Below are positions 25,235 through 33,786 of a DNA stretch of 64,000 nt, piece after piece (position 1 is the first letter of the stretch; every line of letters begins with the position of its first letter). The notes beneath the pieces are model-generated. The model worked only from the letters and a program-made list of their open reading frames with translations. It made no database searches and was not told the DNA's origin. The stretch comes from JABMRP01 sp964444795. Its GTDB lineage: Bacteria > Planctomycetota > Planctomycetia > Pirellulales > Thermoguttaceae. The stretch covers positions 49,581 to 113,580 of the forward strand of contig CAYUIQ010000002.1 of NCBI GenBank assembly GCA_964444795.1. The letters run 5' to 3'. The translations under genes and the position numbers were made by a program.

Positions 25235-26350
25235 TCAACCCTCCGCCCAGGCACAACCGGCCAACAGCAGTGCGCCGGTCCCCCAGGTATAGGTTCCCAC
25301 TTTACGGCCGACGTAGCCGGCTTTGCCGCTGGGACCCGTGCCCGCCGAGACACCGCCGACGCGGCCGTCGGGGCCCACGGTCTTCGCCAAACCGGCCCAC
25401 GCGCGGCGCATCGTATCGTCCCACGGCACGTCGATCAGCTTCAGGTCGCGGCACTCGGCCATGCCGTAAAGGAACATGGCCGAACAGGAGCCTTCCAGGT
25501 ACGTATCGGGTTTGTCGAGCACGGTGCGCCAAAGCCCGCTCTGGGGGTCTTGCAGCGGTACGATACTAGCCAGTTGTCGCGTAAACGGCTCAATCAACCG
25601 GCGACGACGTGGCGAGTCGGGTGACTCGTTCTTGAGCGTCTCGGTATACGACATCACAACCCAACCGTTGCCGCGTCCCCAATACTCGGGCGTTCGCTTG
25701 TCCGTGGCTTCGTCCCACATGTGATAGAACATCCCGGTCTTGGGGTCTTGCAGATGCCGGGCGAAAACCTCCAATTGGCGGACGGCCTCCTCTTGTAGTT
25801 CCGGCCGCTTGGCAATGCGAGCCAGATTCGAGAAGACCGGGCAGCACATGTCGAGCGTGTCGACCCAGAGTTGCGGCTTGCCGTTGAAGTGGCTCAGCCC
25901 GCCGTCCTTGGTCCGCTCGGCTTCCTTCATCATGAACTCGTTGATCTGCTCGGCCAGTTCGAGATGGCGCTTGTCACGCGTCTCTTCGTGGAGCATGAGC
26001 ATCGGGAAACCGGGCCCCCAATGGCCGCAGTAGCCTCTCTTCCGCAGCGTCGGTACGATGCCCGCTTTGTGGTGATGGTCGGCGAAGTCGCGGACGAACT
26101 TCAGGTAGGCTCCCTTGCCGGTGAGCCGATACGCCCGCATCATACCGGTCAGCATGACGCCTTCGCCCCAGTTGAATTGCGGCGGTTTGGGGAAATCACG
26201 CACCACCGCGTCGGCAACTTTGACGACGACTTGCTTCGGATCGGACGGCGATTCGTTCTGCTCGGCCGCCGACATCCGGCCGCCGGCCGCCAGCAAAGCT
26301 CCACCGGCAGAGAGGGCAAGAAAACGGCGCCGGTCGATGGCCTGGGTCAT
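25235..26350 (-). CDS. GH105-family unsaturated glucuronyl/galacturonyl hydrolase-like protein
   Basis: A 371-residue exported six-hairpin enzyme of the YteR/RhiN type, which removes the unsaturated uronic acid left by polysaccharide lyases. It begins with a Tat-type signal (DRRRFLALSAGGALLAAGG). Family signatures include the helix-turn segments WGEGVMLTGMMRAY, LWVDTLDMCCPVF (with the probable catalytic Asp), MFYHMWDEATDK, WGRGNGWVVMSYTETL and YLEGSCSAMFLYGMA. AGGAGG precedes the ATG at 26350; the frame stays open upstream to 26992 but there it overlaps another gene. A beta-elimination lyase partner is not in the window. Confidence 0.88.
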   Translation of the reverse strand: MTQAIDRRRFLALSAGGALLAAGGRMSAAEQNESPSDPKQVVVKVADAVVRDFPKPPQFNWGEGVMLTGMMRAYRLTGKGAYLKFVRDFADHHHKAGIVPTLRKRGYCGHWGPGFPMLMLHEETRDKRHLELAEQINEFMMKEAERTKDGGLSHFNGKPQLWVDTLDMCCPVFSNLARIAKRPELQEEAVRQLEVFARHLQDPKTGMFYHMWDEATDKRTPEYWGRGNGWVVMSYTETLKNESPDSPRRRRLIEPFTRQLASIVPLQDPQSGLWRTVLDKPDTYLEGSCSAMFLYGMAECRDLKLIDVPWDDTMRRAWAGLAKTVGPDGRVGGVSAGTGPSGKAGYVGRKVGTYTWGTGALLLAGCAWAEG

Positions 26351-26445
26351 GGCAGGATCCTCCTGTGTGTTGCGGTCGTTGGTGTTTAGTTGGACAGCAT
26401 CCCGTTCATTTTTCCCCCATCGGCCCGAACTCTCCTCGTTTGTGC

Positions 26446-27450
26446 CTACCAGGGCGCCCGGCATCCGAGGTTCAACTGCCGGGCACGCTGGAGGGCCGCT
26501 TGCGCGGCCACGGTATCTTGCACGGCCACGCCGACGGCCTTGAAGAACGTGCATTGCTCGGCCGACGTTCGCCCCGGACGCTTGCCGGCGACCAACTCGC
26601 CCAGTTCGGCGTGAATACCCTCGGGGGTAAAGAGCCCCTGGCGAATCGGCTGGATCAGGTCGCCCGTCTCGGAAAGGGCCGCCTCGCGACTGTCGACCAC
26701 AACCACCGCCCGGGCGACCGTCTCGGAGGGAATCTCCTGGACGTGTTCCTGATAGGAGCCGATCGCATTGACGTGAACGCCCGGTTTCAAATCGACGTCG
26801 TCGAAGACCGGCGTACCGGAGACGGTGGCCGTGCAGACGATATCCGCCTCGGCGACCGCTTCGCGCCCAGAGGCAGCCGCCCGGAGATCGGCGGGAATGG
26901 GCCCTACGCCGGCCATCTCCCGGGCGAAGATCTCTCCCTCGCCGGGCACGGGGCTGTAGACCCACGCGGTGTCGATCGAACGGGCCGTGCAAACGGCCTC
27001 CAACTGCGTTCGCGCTTGCACCCCCGCGCCAAACACGGCGGCCGTACGGGCGTCCTCCCGGGCCAGCAGATCGGTCGCTGCTCCGGAGGCGGCTCCGGTG
27101 CGAATGGCCGTCAGCGCGGCCCCCTCCAACAGCGCCTCGGGGCGGCCCGTCTCGGCGTCGATGGCCAACACGGCCGCCTGAATTCGCGCCAAACCGCGAT
27201 CCGCGTTGCCGGGAAACAGCGAAATAACTTTCACCGCCAGCGAACGCTTCGCGCCGCCGTCTTTGTCTTCGCCACCCACCAGCGAGGGCATGATCAGGCT
27301 CACGCCGTCGTGCTTCGGAATCGAAAGGTGAATCCGTAGCGGCACGTCCGCCCGACCGGCCGACAACGCGGCAAACGCCCGCTTCATCGCCTCGATCGCC
27401 GCGTCCATCGGCAAGGCACGCCGCACGTCTTGGGCACTGAGAACTAGCAT
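26446..27450 (-). CDS. Ornithine cyclodeaminase / mu-crystallin-family dehydrogenase
   Basis: NAD(P)-dependent enzyme of the OCD family, whose members include ornithine cyclodeaminase, archaeal alanine dehydrogenase and imine reductases. The 334-residue protein has the N-terminal substrate domain (IHLSIPKHDGVSLIMPSLVG, KVISLFPGN), the conserved ALTAIRTGAASGAATD segment and the Rossmann motif AVFGAGVQARTQLEA, later CTATVSGTPVF. It is the last gene of a tight minus-strand operon (gap of 4 bases after the universal stress gene, which follows an AGCS symporter). Beside a sodium:alanine symporter, an alanine dehydrogenase role is the most economical reading, but ornithine or other imino substrates are possible. 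Confidence 0.87.
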   Translation of the reverse strand: MLVLSAQDVRRALPMDAAIEAMKRAFAALSAGRADVPLRIHLSIPKHDGVSLIMPSLVGGEDKDGGAKRSLAVKVISLFPGNADRGLARIQAAVLAIDAETGRPEALLEGAALTAIRTGAASGAATDLLAREDARTAAVFGAGVQARTQLEAVCTARSIDTAWVYSPVPGEGEIFAREMAGVGPIPADLRAAASGREAVAEADIVCTATVSGTPVFDDVDLKPGVHVNAIGSYQEHVQEIPSETVARAVVVVDSREAALSETGDLIQPIRQGLFTPEGIHAELGELVAGKRPGRTSAEQCTFFKAVGVAVQDTVAAQAALQRARQLNLGCRAPW

Positions 27451-27454
27451 GGGG

Positions 27455-27883
27455 TTAGTGTTTCAACACCAATACGGGACAGTGGGCCAGACGGACGATG
27501 CGCTCGGCGACCGATCCGATCAGCAGCCGGGTCAATGCGCTTCGACCCTTGCAGGAAAGGACGACCAGATCGGCGCCGGCCTGCTCGGCGTACTGGACCA
27601 CCTCGTGGCCCGGATCGCCGAACCGCACGACGACCCGCAGTCCGTCCGCCGACCGCTTGCTCAGTTCCCGCTCCAGGGCGTCCTGGGCGTGTTGGCTGCG
27701 GCTGTCGTCGTCGATCGTATGCCAGATGATGCCCGGCTCGGCCGGTTCCAACACGGGCAGCACGTGGATGACGTGCAGATCGGACGCCTCGGCGACCATT
27801 TCGCGGGCCGTTTCCAGCGCGGCGAACGAATCGTCCGAGAAATCGATCGGCACAACGACGTTTTGACGTGGTAACCAGGTCAT
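27455..27883 (-). CDS. Universal stress protein (UspA family)
   Basis: A 142-residue single-domain Usp protein of the ATP-binding type. The N-terminal strand VVVPIDFSDDSFAALETA and the C-terminal nucleotide motif GRSALTRLLIGSVAERIVRL (G-x2-G-like with GS) are present, ending in the typical HCPVLVLKH. It lies three bases after the AGCS gene and four before the OCD gene, so all three are cotranscribed; it may sense ATP or energy state for the transport-deamination pair. Confidence 0.93.
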   Translation of the reverse strand: MTWLPRQNVVVPIDFSDDSFAALETAREMVAEASDLHVIHVLPVLEPAEPGIIWHTIDDDSRSQHAQDALERELSKRSADGLRVVVRFGDPGHEVVQYAEQAGADLVVLSCKGRSALTRLLIGSVAERIVRLAHCPVLVLKH

Positions 27884-27886
27884 GGA

Positions 27887-29833
27887 TCAGCCCTCATGTG
27901 TCTTGAACTCTCCCGCTTTGTAACGATTCCAGTAAACGTCCAACGCTTGGCGGATCCGGCCGCTGAGGAGCATGACGCCAAGGATGTTGGGGAAGGCCAT
28001 GGAAAGGATCATTAAGTCGGAGAACTCCAGAACATTGCCCGCCGTGACGACGGCCCCGAGAACAACGAAAACCAGGAACAGCAACTTGTAGGCCAGCGAT
28101 CCGCGCCCGCCGGTCAGGTACGACCAGCATCGTTCACCATAGTACGACCAGGAGATCATCGTCGAGTAGGCGAAAAGAACCACAGCCACGCAGAGAATCC
28201 ACGGAAACCATGATACGGCGCTGGCAAATGCCTTGGACGTCATCGCCGCGCCGTCCTTATCGAGGATCAGTTGCGTAAATTCAGGGTTGGTCTTATCGAA
28301 GACTCCGGTAATCACAATCACCAGGCCGGTCATCGTGCAGATCACCACGGTATCGATGAACGGGCCGAGCGAGGCAACGATCCCCTCGCGAACCGGTTCT
28401 TCCGTTTTGGCCGCGGCGTGGGCAATGGCCGCCGAACCGATTCCCGCTTCGTTGGAAAACGCGGCCCGGCGGATTCCCTGCACAAGAACTCCCAGCAGAC
28501 CTCCGTAGGCCGACTCCCACCGGAACGCTTCGGTGAAGATCAGTTGGCACGCCGCGCCGATGCTGGTGTAGTTCGCAATAAGTATCGAGAAGGCCGTCAA
28601 GACGTATACGGCACACATCAAAGGAACGATTTTCTCGGCGGTCGCGGCGATCCGGCGAATGCCGCCGATGATCACCAGACCGACGAGAACGGCCATCGTC
28701 ACGCCGTACAGCCACTCGAGGTATCTTCCCAGGAACCTTGCCGGCTCGCCAAATTGCGCCTCCCGGCGAACCAACTCTTCCGGATCCGTCTCGACCAGTG
28801 TCAACAGGGCAAGCCCCTGGTCTACATAAACGCGGTCGTGCTGGCCCAGAGACACCTCCCCGAGCCATTGGCGGGCTTCGGGTGCGTCGATCGCTTCAGC
28901 CGGCAACTGGGAGTGAAGCTCATTTCGCTTGAGGACATTTTCGATCTGTTTGATCGCCTTGTCTCGCGTGCGGGCCGGATTTCGCTGAACGTCGACGATC
29001 GTGCGGCACTGGTCGAATTCGGCCCACACATTACGCATCTGCTCGCGGAGAGCCCCCTGCGATTGGCTCACCTGGAACGCGCAGCCACCACCGAAAGATC
29101 CACCCATGCAAACCAGGGCGAAAAGCACCGCCAACACGGCCCCCAAAATACCCAAGTTCAGCCGGCCGATCTTGATCTCCTTGAGTCCCTGGTGCAGATA
29201 ACGCATCGGACCGCCGGAGACCGTGCCATCGGGCGCTACCTTGCGGTACATCTGCGAGAGGCTACACTCGGCAAACTTGCTGCTCATGCCCAGGAAACCG
29301 GCCACGATCATCCAGAAAATCGCTCCGGGACCTCCCACGCCAACCGCGATTGCCACGCCGGCGATGTTGCCCAAGCCGATGGTGGCCGACAGGGCCGACG
29401 CAAGGGCCTGGAAGTGCGATACTTCGCCTGGTTCGTCCGGGTTGTCGTACTTGCCGCGGATAAGCTGGATGCCATGCGAGAATGCGCGGACGTTGATGAA
29501 CCCCATGCGGATCGTGAAGAACAACGCTCCCACCAACAGCCACAGAACGACCAAAGGAACGCTCGTTCCCAGCCACTCCTTGGTCCAAAAGTCGAAGAAC
29601 AGGACGCCCCCGATGGGGTCGACCAGATACTCTTTGAAAAACGCGTCGGTATCGGCCTCCCAGCCGGTTGGCTCGGTTGGGGCGGCTTGCGCATCGCCCT
29701 TTTCGGCTTCGGTGCCCGTGGTCTTGGCCGCCGGCGCTTTCTCCGAGGCGTCGGCCGAAGCCGCCAGCACGGGTAGAAGACAGGTGACCACCAGAGATGC
29801 GACGAAACGGCGGAGACAATCGCGACCAGTCAT
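27887..29833 (-). CDS. Sodium:alanine symporter (AGCS family) with extra domains
   Basis: Inner-membrane Na+-coupled carrier for alanine/glycine. Family motifs are clear: SALSATIGLGNIAGVAIAVG, GPGAIFWMIVAGFLGMSSKF, GTVSGGPMRYL and FSNEAGIGSAAIAHAAA. At 648 residues it is far longer than the usual 450-500. Two additions explain this: an N-terminal export-like segment plus a low-complexity linker (about 1-60: ASADASEKAPAAKTTGTEAE), and a soluble, helix-rich insertion of about 115 residues (about 256-372, between GGGCAFQVSQSQGAL and RYLEWLYGVTM). Start at ATG 29833; a farther start at 29896 is possible. First gene of a three-gene operon. Confidence 0.9.
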   Translation of the reverse strand: MTGRDCLRRFVASLVVTCLLPVLAASADASEKAPAAKTTGTEAEKGDAQAAPTEPTGWEADTDAFFKEYLVDPIGGVLFFDFWTKEWLGTSVPLVVLWLLVGALFFTIRMGFINVRAFSHGIQLIRGKYDNPDEPGEVSHFQALASALSATIGLGNIAGVAIAVGVGGPGAIFWMIVAGFLGMSSKFAECSLSQMYRKVAPDGTVSGGPMRYLHQGLKEIKIGRLNLGILGAVLAVLFALVCMGGSFGGGCAFQVSQSQGALREQMRNVWAEFDQCRTIVDVQRNPARTRDKAIKQIENVLKRNELHSQLPAEAIDAPEARQWLGEVSLGQHDRVYVDQGLALLTLVETDPEELVRREAQFGEPARFLGRYLEWLYGVTMAVLVGLVIIGGIRRIAATAEKIVPLMCAVYVLTAFSILIANYTSIGAACQLIFTEAFRWESAYGGLLGVLVQGIRRAAFSNEAGIGSAAIAHAAAKTEEPVREGIVASLGPFIDTVVICTMTGLVIVITGVFDKTNPEFTQLILDKDGAAMTSKAFASAVSWFPWILCVAVVLFAYSTMISWSYYGERCWSYLTGGRGSLAYKLLFLVFVVLGAVVTAGNVLEFSDLMILSMAFPNILGVMLLSGRIRQALDVYWNRYKAGEFKTHEG

Positions 29834-30086
29834 GGGGTTCAGTGGCCTCTTCGGGGGGGGGTAATGTGAGTGTCCGACTGCCCTGGCGACGGTCAAATCA
29901 TGTGTCCCTGCTTCGGTAAGTACCCCCTTCTAGCCGGAGAAGGTCCTATTTGTCAACAGTTTGCGGCGATTTTCGGGTAAACGGAAAACTTTTTGATAGT
30001 TTCACTTGTCACAAATGCGATAACAGCCTAGGATTCCCTTGAGTCAACCAACGGGCGAACACTCAGTCGTCAGGAGAGGCCTCGCG

Positions 30087-30704
30087 ATGAGCATTGTGGC
30101 ACCTACGTCGGACAGCGATCTGCTCGAATTGCTGCGCAACGGCGGACCGTTGGATATTGCCAGCCTGGCCGGGTCGATGGAGGTGACCCCGACGGCGGTT
30201 CGCCAGCGACTAGCCCGATTGATGGGCCGAGGTCTGGTCGAACGTGAAATCGTCCGCGGCCAGCGCGGTCGTCCCAGGCACCGCTACCGACTCTCGGACA
30301 AGGGGCTCCGGCTGACCGGATCGAACTTCTCCGACCTCGCCCGAGCCCTGTGGAGCGAGATCAGCCATATCGAAGACGAGGAGGTGCGAGCCAAACTGAT
30401 GGAACGCGTGGCCGACGCCCTGGCGATGGGATATGCCGGTGAGGTGCGTGGCGAGGGTGTGCGGCAGAGAATGGAGTCGTTGCGAAAACTCCTAGGGGAT
30501 CGCCAAGTAGCCTTTTCAGTGGATAAGTTCAGCCAGTCGCCTTGCCTAACCGCTGTAGATTGCCCATACCCACAACTGGCCGAGCAGGACAGGAGCATCT
30601 GCACCCTGGAGAAGAAGCTGTTCTCGAAGCTACTGAAACAAGACATGCAACTAACCGAATGCCGACTCGATGGGGACGGCCTTTGCCGGTTTCGCACGGA
30701 GTGA
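30087..30704 (+). CDS. sufR: SufR-like iron-sulfur-sensing repressor
   Basis: DNA-binding regulator of iron-sulfur assembly. The 205-residue protein has an N-terminal winged helix (about 10-75, LDIASLAGSMEVTPTAVRQR) with the wing RGQRGRPRHRY, and a C-terminal sensory domain with Cys at 153, 159, 172, 192 and 200; the last four or so fit the [4Fe-4S] site of SufR (motif CRLDGDGLCRF). The start at 30087 is set by AGGAGAGG 8 bases upstream rather than the TTG at 30039. It heads the suf locus on the plus strand. By analogy, cluster-loaded SufR represses and apo-SufR releases suf; no operator could be assigned with confidence in 29834-30086. Confidence 0.88.
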   Translation: MSIVAPTSDSDLLELLRNGGPLDIASLAGSMEVTPTAVRQRLARLMGRGLVEREIVRGQRGRPRHRYRLSDKGLRLTGSNFSDLARALWSEISHIEDEEVRAKLMERVADALAMGYAGEVRGEGVRQRMESLRKLLGDRQVAFSVDKFSQSPCLTAVDCPYPQLAEQDRSICTLEKKLFSKLLKQDMQLTECRLDGDGLCRFRTE

Positions 30705-30788
30705 CCGGCGGATATACTGTACGGTTTGCCACGCTGATTGCTGACGTTTGGCAACCGTCGCAGAATTCCAGCCCCAACGGGACGTCGC

Positions 30789-31421
30789 ATGACACAACCA
30801 TGGATTGAAGGTCGGTTCGAAGAGAATATCGTAACCACCACCGTCGAACAGGCAATCAACTGGAGCCGGCAGTCGAGCCTCTGGCCGATGACGTTTGGCC
30901 TGGCGTGTTGCGCGATCGAGATGATGTCGGTAGGCAGCCCGCGATACGATTTGGACCGGTTCGGAGCCGGCGCGTTCCGGGCCAGCCCGCGACAGTCGGA
31001 TTTGATGATCGTGGCCGGCACCGTGACGTTTAAGATGGCCAGCCGAGTGAGGAGGCTTTACGAGATGATGCCCGCCCCGAAGTTCGTCATCGCCATGGGC
31101 GCATGCACGGTGGGCGGTGGGCCTTATTTTGAGTATGGGTATCATGTGGTCAAGGGTGTCGATTTGGTCGTTCCCGTCGACATTTACGTCCCCGGGTGCC
31201 CGCCCCGACCGGAAGCTTTGCTCGAAGGCGTGATGCGGTTGCAGGACAAGGTCAAGGGCCAGCGTATCACCAAGCGCCCAGCCGCCGATGGAACGAGCCG
31301 GTTGGCTGCGCTGGGTCGCGCTGGAACGAAAGTGGCCGACGAACTACCCGTGCCGCACCATAGCGGTTACGTCGACCTCAAAGAAGTCAAGCCGTTGTTC
31401 GAGCACCAGAAACACAAGTAG
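30789..31421 (+). CDS. nuoB: NADH-quinone oxidoreductase subunit B
   Basis: Complex I subunit holding iron-sulfur cluster N2, the last cluster before quinone. The 210-residue protein carries all four ligand Cys: C40 and C41 (GLACCAIEMM), C106 (GACTVGGG) and C137 (VPGCPPRP). The start at 30789 is supported by alignment of MTQPWIEGRFEENIVTTTVE. It is alone: no other nuo gene is in the window, and it stands between sufR and sufC with gaps of about 84 and 120 bases. Whether it replaces, duplicates or completes a nuo operon elsewhere cannot be told here. The C-terminal tail beyond about 155 is longer than in small NuoB proteins. Confidence 0.95.
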   Translation: MTQPWIEGRFEENIVTTTVEQAINWSRQSSLWPMTFGLACCAIEMMSVGSPRYDLDRFGAGAFRASPRQSDLMIVAGTVTFKMASRVRRLYEMMPAPKFVIAMGACTVGGGPYFEYGYHVVKGVDLVVPVDIYVPGCPPRPEALLEGVMRLQDKVKGQRITKRPAADGTSRLAALGRAGTKVADELPVPHHSGYVDLKEVKPLFEHQKHK

Positions 31422-31541
31422 TCGCTGTTTCAACGGGCAAGCTTGAGTTTTTCCCTCATGAGCTTTCTGCGCTGAAGGTGCGCGCACGGACGAGGGTGGG
31501 AAACCGGGATGATCCCTTTTCAGGACAGACAGGCAAAACGC

Positions 31542-32330
31542 ATGACGAATCAGACCCTAACCATTTCCGACTTGCACGTGAGTGTCGACGACACGCCTAT
31601 CCTCCGGGGTGTCGATCTTCGCATCGCCCGGGGCGAGGTTCACGCCCTGATGGGCCCCAACGGTTCGGGCAAGAGCACGCTGGGGTTCGCGATCATGGGC
31701 CATCCGGCCTACGAAGTCACCGGCGGACGAATCCAACTGGACGACGTCGATCTGGTCGACCTCGATCCACACGAGCGTGCCCGCGCCGGGCTTTTCCTGG
31801 CCTTTCAGCGGCCGATCGCCATCCCCGGCGTGCGGATGGCCGACTTCCTTCGCCATGCGGCGACGAACGTTCGCAAGCCCGACCGCAAGGAGGGCGAGGA
31901 CCTGATTCCCATGCGCCAGTTTCGCAAGGAGTTGCGCAGCCAGATGGAGCAGTTGCGCGTCGATCCGGAATTCGCCCGCCGGTACGTCAACGAGGGGTTC
32001 TCCGGCGGCGAGATGAAACGGGCGGAGATCCTGCAAATGGCCATGTTGCGCCCCAAATTCGCGGTACTCGACGAGACCGACAGCGGCCTGGACGTCGATG
32101 CCGTGCGTCTGGCCAGCCGAAGCATCGCCCAGATTGGCGGCCGGGAGATGGGCATTCTGATCATCACGCACCACGAACAATTGCTGGAACACAACCGGCC
32201 CGATTTCACCCACGTCATGCTCGGCGGGCGGATCGTCGAGACCGGCGGGTCGGAGTTGGCCGCCCAGTTGCACAAGCACGGCTACGATCGAATTCGCGAG
32301 GCCCACGCGGAGGTGTCTGCCGGAGCGTAA
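31542..32330 (+). CDS. sufC: Fe-S assembly ATPase SufC
   Basis: ABC-type ATPase that powers the SufBCD scaffold. The 262-residue protein has Walker A GPNGSGKST (38-46), the SufC-specific signature EGFSGGEMKR, Walker B FAVLDETDSGLD and the H-loop IITHH. The start at 31542 gives the standard N-terminus (MTNQTLTISDLHVSVDD); an upstream ATG at 31509 adds 11 unrelated residues. It is followed after 41 bases by sufB. Gene order here is C-B-D, not the common B-C-D. Confidence 0.96.
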   Translation: MTNQTLTISDLHVSVDDTPILRGVDLRIARGEVHALMGPNGSGKSTLGFAIMGHPAYEVTGGRIQLDDVDLVDLDPHERARAGLFLAFQRPIAIPGVRMADFLRHAATNVRKPDRKEGEDLIPMRQFRKELRSQMEQLRVDPEFARRYVNEGFSGGEMKRAEILQMAMLRPKFAVLDETDSGLDVDAVRLASRSIAQIGGREMGILIITHHEQLLEHNRPDFTHVMLGGRIVETGGSELAAQLHKHGYDRIREAHAEVSAGA

Positions 32331-32371
32331 CGGAGAGTAGACTCCGTCCACATATCCCACGGATATCCATC

Positions 32372-33784
32372 ATGGCAACCGATTTGCACACTCCGCCGGT
32401 CGATCCGGTCGGCGAGATCAACAAGTACGATTTCCGCAACGAGGAGAAGTACGTCTTCAAGGCCCGTAAAGGGCTCGACGCGCAAATCGTGGCGGAAATC
32501 TCCGAGATGAAAAACGAACCGCCTTGGATGCGGGATTTTCGGTTGCGGAGCCTGGAAATCTTCGACTCCAAACCGACCCCCAAGTGGGGCGGCAACATCG
32601 CCATCGACTTCCAGAACATCTATTACTATCTCAAGCCGACCGAAAGCCAAGGCCGCACTTGGGACGACGTGCCCGAGGAAATCAAGACAACCTTCGACAG
32701 GCTGGGGATCCCCGAGGCGGAGAAGAAGTACCTGGCCGGCGTCAAGGCCCAATACGAGAGCGAAGTGGTCTACGGATCGCTCCGCGAGGATCTGACCAAG
32801 CGGGGCGTGATCTTCACCGATACCGATTCGGCACTTCGCGACCATCCCGAGTTGTTACGGGAGTATTTTGGCACGGTCATTCCCCCGGGCGACAACAAGT
32901 TCGCGGCCCTGAACTCGGCCGTATGGTCGGGTGGATCGTTCATTTACGTGCCGCCGGGCGTGAAGATCGACTTCCCGTTGCAGGCCTATTTCCGCATCAA
33001 CGCGGCCAACATGGGCCAGTTCGAGCGGACGCTGATCATTCTCGACGAGGGCGCGCAGGCCCATTACGTCGAAGGATGCACCGCCCCGATGTACAGCACC
33101 GAAAGCCTGCATTCGGCGGTCGTCGAGGTGATCGTCAAGCGGGGGGCCCGATTCCGCTACACGACGATCCAGAACTGGGCCAACAATATCTACAATCTGG
33201 TGACCAAACGGGCGGTCGCCTATCAGGACGCATTGATGGAATGGGTCGACGGCAATCTGGGAAGCCGCCTGACGATGAAGTACCCGGCCGTCTATATGAT
33301 GGAACCGGGCGCCCGCGGCGAGGTCCTCTCGATTGCGTTCGCCTCGGCCGGTCAACACCAGGACGCCGGCGCCAAAATGGTCCACTGCGCCCCGCATACC
33401 TCCAGCCGCATTATCTCCAAATCGATCTCCAAGAACGGCGGCCGGTCGAGTTATCGGGGACTGGTGAAGGTCGACCAGGGAGCGAAGAAGTCGAAGTCCA
33501 GTGTCGTCTGCGATGCTTTGATCCTCGACCCCCAAAGCCGAAGCGATACGTATCCCTACATCGACGTCCAGGAGCAGGACGTGACCGTGGGACACGAAGC
33601 CAGTGTGTCGCGGATCGGCGAGGAGCAGCTCTTTTATCTGACCAGCCGCGGTTTAACCGAAGCCGAAGCCTCCACGATGATCGTCAACGGCTTCATCGAA
33701 CCGCTGGTCAAGGAACTGCCCATGGAATACGCCCTGGAAATGAACCGGCTGATCGAACTGCAGATGGAAGGATCGGTGGGATAG
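32372..33784 (+). CDS. sufB: Fe-S assembly scaffold SufB
   Basis: Core scaffold subunit on which [4Fe-4S] clusters are built together with SufC and SufD. The 470-residue protein is normal length and carries the family body (YYLKPTESQGRTWDDVPEEI, VPPGVKIDFPLQAYFRIN, YVEGCTAPMYST, with the invariant Cys; SSYRGLVKVDQGAKKSKSSV, VGHEASVSRIGEEQLFYL). The start at 32372 is the only ATG that gives a normal N-terminus; the frame is open farther upstream but lies over sufC. It abuts sufD with two bases between. Confidence 0.97.
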   Translation: MATDLHTPPVDPVGEINKYDFRNEEKYVFKARKGLDAQIVAEISEMKNEPPWMRDFRLRSLEIFDSKPTPKWGGNIAIDFQNIYYYLKPTESQGRTWDDVPEEIKTTFDRLGIPEAEKKYLAGVKAQYESEVVYGSLREDLTKRGVIFTDTDSALRDHPELLREYFGTVIPPGDNKFAALNSAVWSGGSFIYVPPGVKIDFPLQAYFRINAANMGQFERTLIILDEGAQAHYVEGCTAPMYSTESLHSAVVEVIVKRGARFRYTTIQNWANNIYNLVTKRAVAYQDALMEWVDGNLGSRLTMKYPAVYMMEPGARGEVLSIAFASAGQHQDAGAKMVHCAPHTSSRIISKSISKNGGRSSYRGLVKVDQGAKKSKSSVVCDALILDPQSRSDTYPYIDVQEQDVTVGHEASVSRIGEEQLFYLTSRGLTEAEASTMIVNGFIEPLVKELPMEYALEMNRLIELQMEGSVG

Positions 33785-33786
33785 CC

